The notes below the pieces were generated by a model, which was not told where the DNA came from, searched no databases, and was given only the letters and a program-made list of their open reading frames with translations. The translations under genes and the position numbers were made by a program. Source: Pedobacter sp. Leaf170 (lineage in GTDB: Bacteria; Bacteroidota; Bacteroidia; Sphingobacteriales; Sphingobacteriaceae). From it: a DNA stretch of 64,000 bases. This document shows positions 62,513 to 64,000 of the stretch, one piece after another (the first letter of the stretch is position 1; each line of letters opens with the position of its first letter). The stretch spans positions 186,001-250,000 of the forward strand of contig NZ_CAKLBP010000002.1 of the NCBI RefSeq assembly GCF_920984665.1. Direction: 5' to 3'.

Positions 62513-63655
62513 ATGAATCAACCCAAACAACGCCTGCTTTCTTTAGATTTTTTTAGAGGATTAACTGTAGCGGCAATGATTTTAGTTAATAATCCTGGAA
62601 GTTGGGGACATATTTACGCCCCGCTAGAACATGCAGAGTGGAATGGATGCACACCAACCGATTTAATTTTTCCTTTTTTCTTATGGATAGTTGGCGTTTC
62701 AATTGCATTTGCAATGAGCAGCAGCAAAGCCGATCCATCAACACATAAAAAAACGATTATTAAAGCGATTAAGCGAGGTTTGATATTGTATTTTTTAGGG
62801 TTTTTTCTGGCCATTTTTGGCAAGCTGATAAACGATCCGGCCCATGCTTTACAAACAGTTAGGCTACTGGGTGTACTTCAGCGAATAGGTATCGTTTTCA
62901 TTATCAGTTCAATTATTTTTTTAAAAGTATCCGAAAAAAACATCTTTAAAACTTTGATTGTTATTTTGGGTGTTTATTGGGCATTAATGACATTAGTTCC
63001 TGTTCCTGGTGTGGGTTATCCAAACATGGAAAAGGAAACCAATCTGGCTGCCTGGATAGACCGTGGAGTATTAACCGAAGCGCATACCTGGGCATCATCA
63101 AAAACCTGGGACCCTGAAGGCGTTTTAAGCACGCTACCTGCCATTGGAACTTGTTTGTTTGGTATTTTAGTTGGCATCTGGATGAGACGTAAAGATGTTG
63201 ATAACCCAACTAAAGTTGCCTGGCTTTTTTCTGCGGGCATATTTGCCACAATACTCGGGCTTCTACTGGATTTAAATTTCCCTATTAATAAATCCCTATG
63301 GACAAGCTCTTTTGCGCTCTACACCGGAGGTTTGGCTTCTATAGCACTAGCGCTTTGTTATTGGATTATAGATGTTCAGGGTTATAAAAGATTTACAACG
63401 CCCTTTTTAGTTTATGGCGTAAATGCAATTACTGTTTTCTTTCTTGCCGGGTTAATGCCAAGGGTATTAAATTTGATTCAGGTTTCTAAACCAGATGGTA
63501 CTAAAACCGGATTGTTGGTTCGTTTTTACGAAACCTGTTACACACCATTTTTTTCGCCAATAAATGCATCATTGGTATGGGCAATGACCTACGTTTTAGG
63601 GTTTTATGTGCTGCTTTACATCATGTATAAAAAGAACATCATTATAAAGGTTTAG
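62513..63655 (+). CDS. DUF5009/NagX-like heparan-alpha-glucosaminide N-acetyltransferase family membrane protein
   Basis: A 380-residue inner-membrane protein with about ten helices. The start MNQPKQRLLSLDFFRGLTVAAMILVNNPGSWGHIYAPLEHAEWNG contains the family signature (here cited across residues 9-44), and TPTDLIFPFFLWIVGVSIAF follows. The His near 33 and Asp near 50 match the family. Such proteins transfer acetyl groups across the membrane to glucosamine residues or are sugar transporters of the NagX kind. It follows nagB by 109 bases, consistent with amino-sugar use. The stop abuts the next gene's stop. Confidence 0.88.
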   Translation: MNQPKQRLLSLDFFRGLTVAAMILVNNPGSWGHIYAPLEHAEWNGCTPTDLIFPFFLWIVGVSIAFAMSSSKADPSTHKKTIIKAIKRGLILYFLGFFLAIFGKLINDPAHALQTVRLLGVLQRIGIVFIISSIIFLKVSEKNIFKTLIVILGVYWALMTLVPVPGVGYPNMEKETNLAAWIDRGVLTEAHTWASSKTWDPEGVLSTLPAIGTCLFGILVGIWMRRKDVDNPTKVAWLFSAGIFATILGLLLDLNFPINKSLWTSSFALYTGGLASIALALCYWIIDVQGYKRFTTPFLVYGVNAITVFFLAGLMPRVLNLIQVSKPDGTKTGLLVRFYETCYTPFFSPINASLVWAMTYVLGFYVLLYIMYKKNIIIKV

Positions 63656-64000
63656 TTATTCTTTCGCCAGCGGAATTTCTACACCAACCGGGCTTGTGGG
63701 CTCGCTTTCATTTTTCAATCTATCTAAGGCGGTAACAACATAACTATATCTTTTGCCGCTTTCAACAGTAGTATCAATAAATGAAACATAATCCTCAAAA
63801 CTGATTTTCAGAATATTTTTTGCATCTAAAACTGATATTTTTTCGCCTTCCTCAAAACGGTAAATAACAAAACCAGAAGCTGTTTCTCCATCTTTAGCTT
63901 TTGTTGGTAATTGCCATTTTAAGTGTACACCATCTTTAAGTGCATCGGCCATTAAGGCTTGTGGCTCATTCGGAGGCGTTTCATCCAGCCAAGGCATTTG
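63656..64000 (-). CDS. C-terminal fragment of a GHL10-type glycoside hydrolase-like protein
   Basis: The gene continues past the window end: the frame is open through base 64000. The visible 114 residues contain MPWLDETPPNEPQALMA, then a fibronectin type III-like beta-sandwich (VHLKWQLPTKAKDG ... RYSYVVTALDRLKNESEPTSPV). This ending is typical of Bacteroidota GHL10 (DUF187) proteins, which cap glycosidase barrels. The catalytic part is outside the window, so activity cannot be assessed. Confidence 0.6.
   Translation of the reverse strand, partial: QMPWLDETPPNEPQALMADALKDGVHLKWQLPTKAKDGETASGFVIYRFEEGEKISVLDAKNILKISFEDYVSFIDTTVESGKRYSYVVTALDRLKNESEPTSPVGVEIPLAKE

Overview
The window reads as a chromosomal segment of a Bacteroidota bacterium, most likely family Sphingobacteriaceae (Pedobacter-like). 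The support is direct: AT-rich DNA, two SusC/SusD pairs, a fused LpxC-FabZ protein, PorX and PorP/SprF type IX secretion proteins, a protein with a type B gliding-motility C-terminal domain, and promoters of the Bacteroidota form TTTG-N17..19-TAnnTTTG. I saw no tRNA, rRNA, CRISPR array, prophage or conjugative element. The only transposase-like gene is a REP-associated (RAYT) domestic-type gene.

Layout. 1-8.0 kb: the 3' end of a GH18 chitinase, an alpha-oxoamine-synthase-like PLP enzyme, then an ECF sigma factor, FecR anti-sigma factor, SusC and SusD cluster closed by a strong terminator. 8.1-14.4 kb: secreted histidine phosphatase, VanX-like dipeptidase, alanine dehydrogenase, TsaE, PorX and an HD hydrolase. 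14.5-19.0 kb: lipid A operon lpxD-lpxC/fabZ-lpxA with a GNAT and an ABC ATPase, then an intergenic unit that looks like a small RNA gene. 19.3-25.3 kb: S9 peptidase, FAD-binding secreted protein, aldehyde dehydrogenase, DinB/YfiT-like protein. 25.3-30.1 kb: a metal-handling region with three proteins carrying heavy-metal-associated (HMA) type CxxC motifs, a DUF3347 protein, a Cys-rich HYC_CC_PP-like protein, an unrecognised outer-membrane protein and an AraC-type regulator. 30.2-35.8 kb: periplasmic cyclophilin, RAYT gene with its REP palindromes, exonuclease III, hutI-hutG, and 5-formyl-THF cyclo-ligase with an unannotated 52-residue gene behind it.

35.9-43.3 kb: a housekeeping and envelope block: miaB, a sigma-54 activator, an LptE-like lipoprotein, an acidic TPR-like protein, secG, groES and groEL. 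43.5-49.5 kb: a 1416-residue PKD-repeat surface protein overlapping its PorP/SprF partner, then an MgtC/SapB protein. 49.8-54.5 kb: L-serine dehydratase, an unknown lipoprotein, an AEC permease and a DEAD-box helicase. 54.6-64.0 kb: a second SusC/SusD pair, then amino-sugar genes: anmK diverging from a nagB-PIG-L deacetylase fusion across a LacI-type palindrome, a DUF5009-type N-acetyltransferase, and the end of a GHL10-type glycosidase-like protein.

The genes suggest a polymer-degrading, gliding or surface-secreting bacterium that salvages amino sugars from chitin or peptidoglycan. The parts that look least described are the HMA/AraC metal cluster, the promoter-terminator unit near 19.1 kb, the truncated HigA-like small protein near 35.1 kb, and the hairpins and operator around nagB. 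Dispersed palindromic intergenic repeats occur between many genes. All family assignments are from reading motifs; no database search was run.
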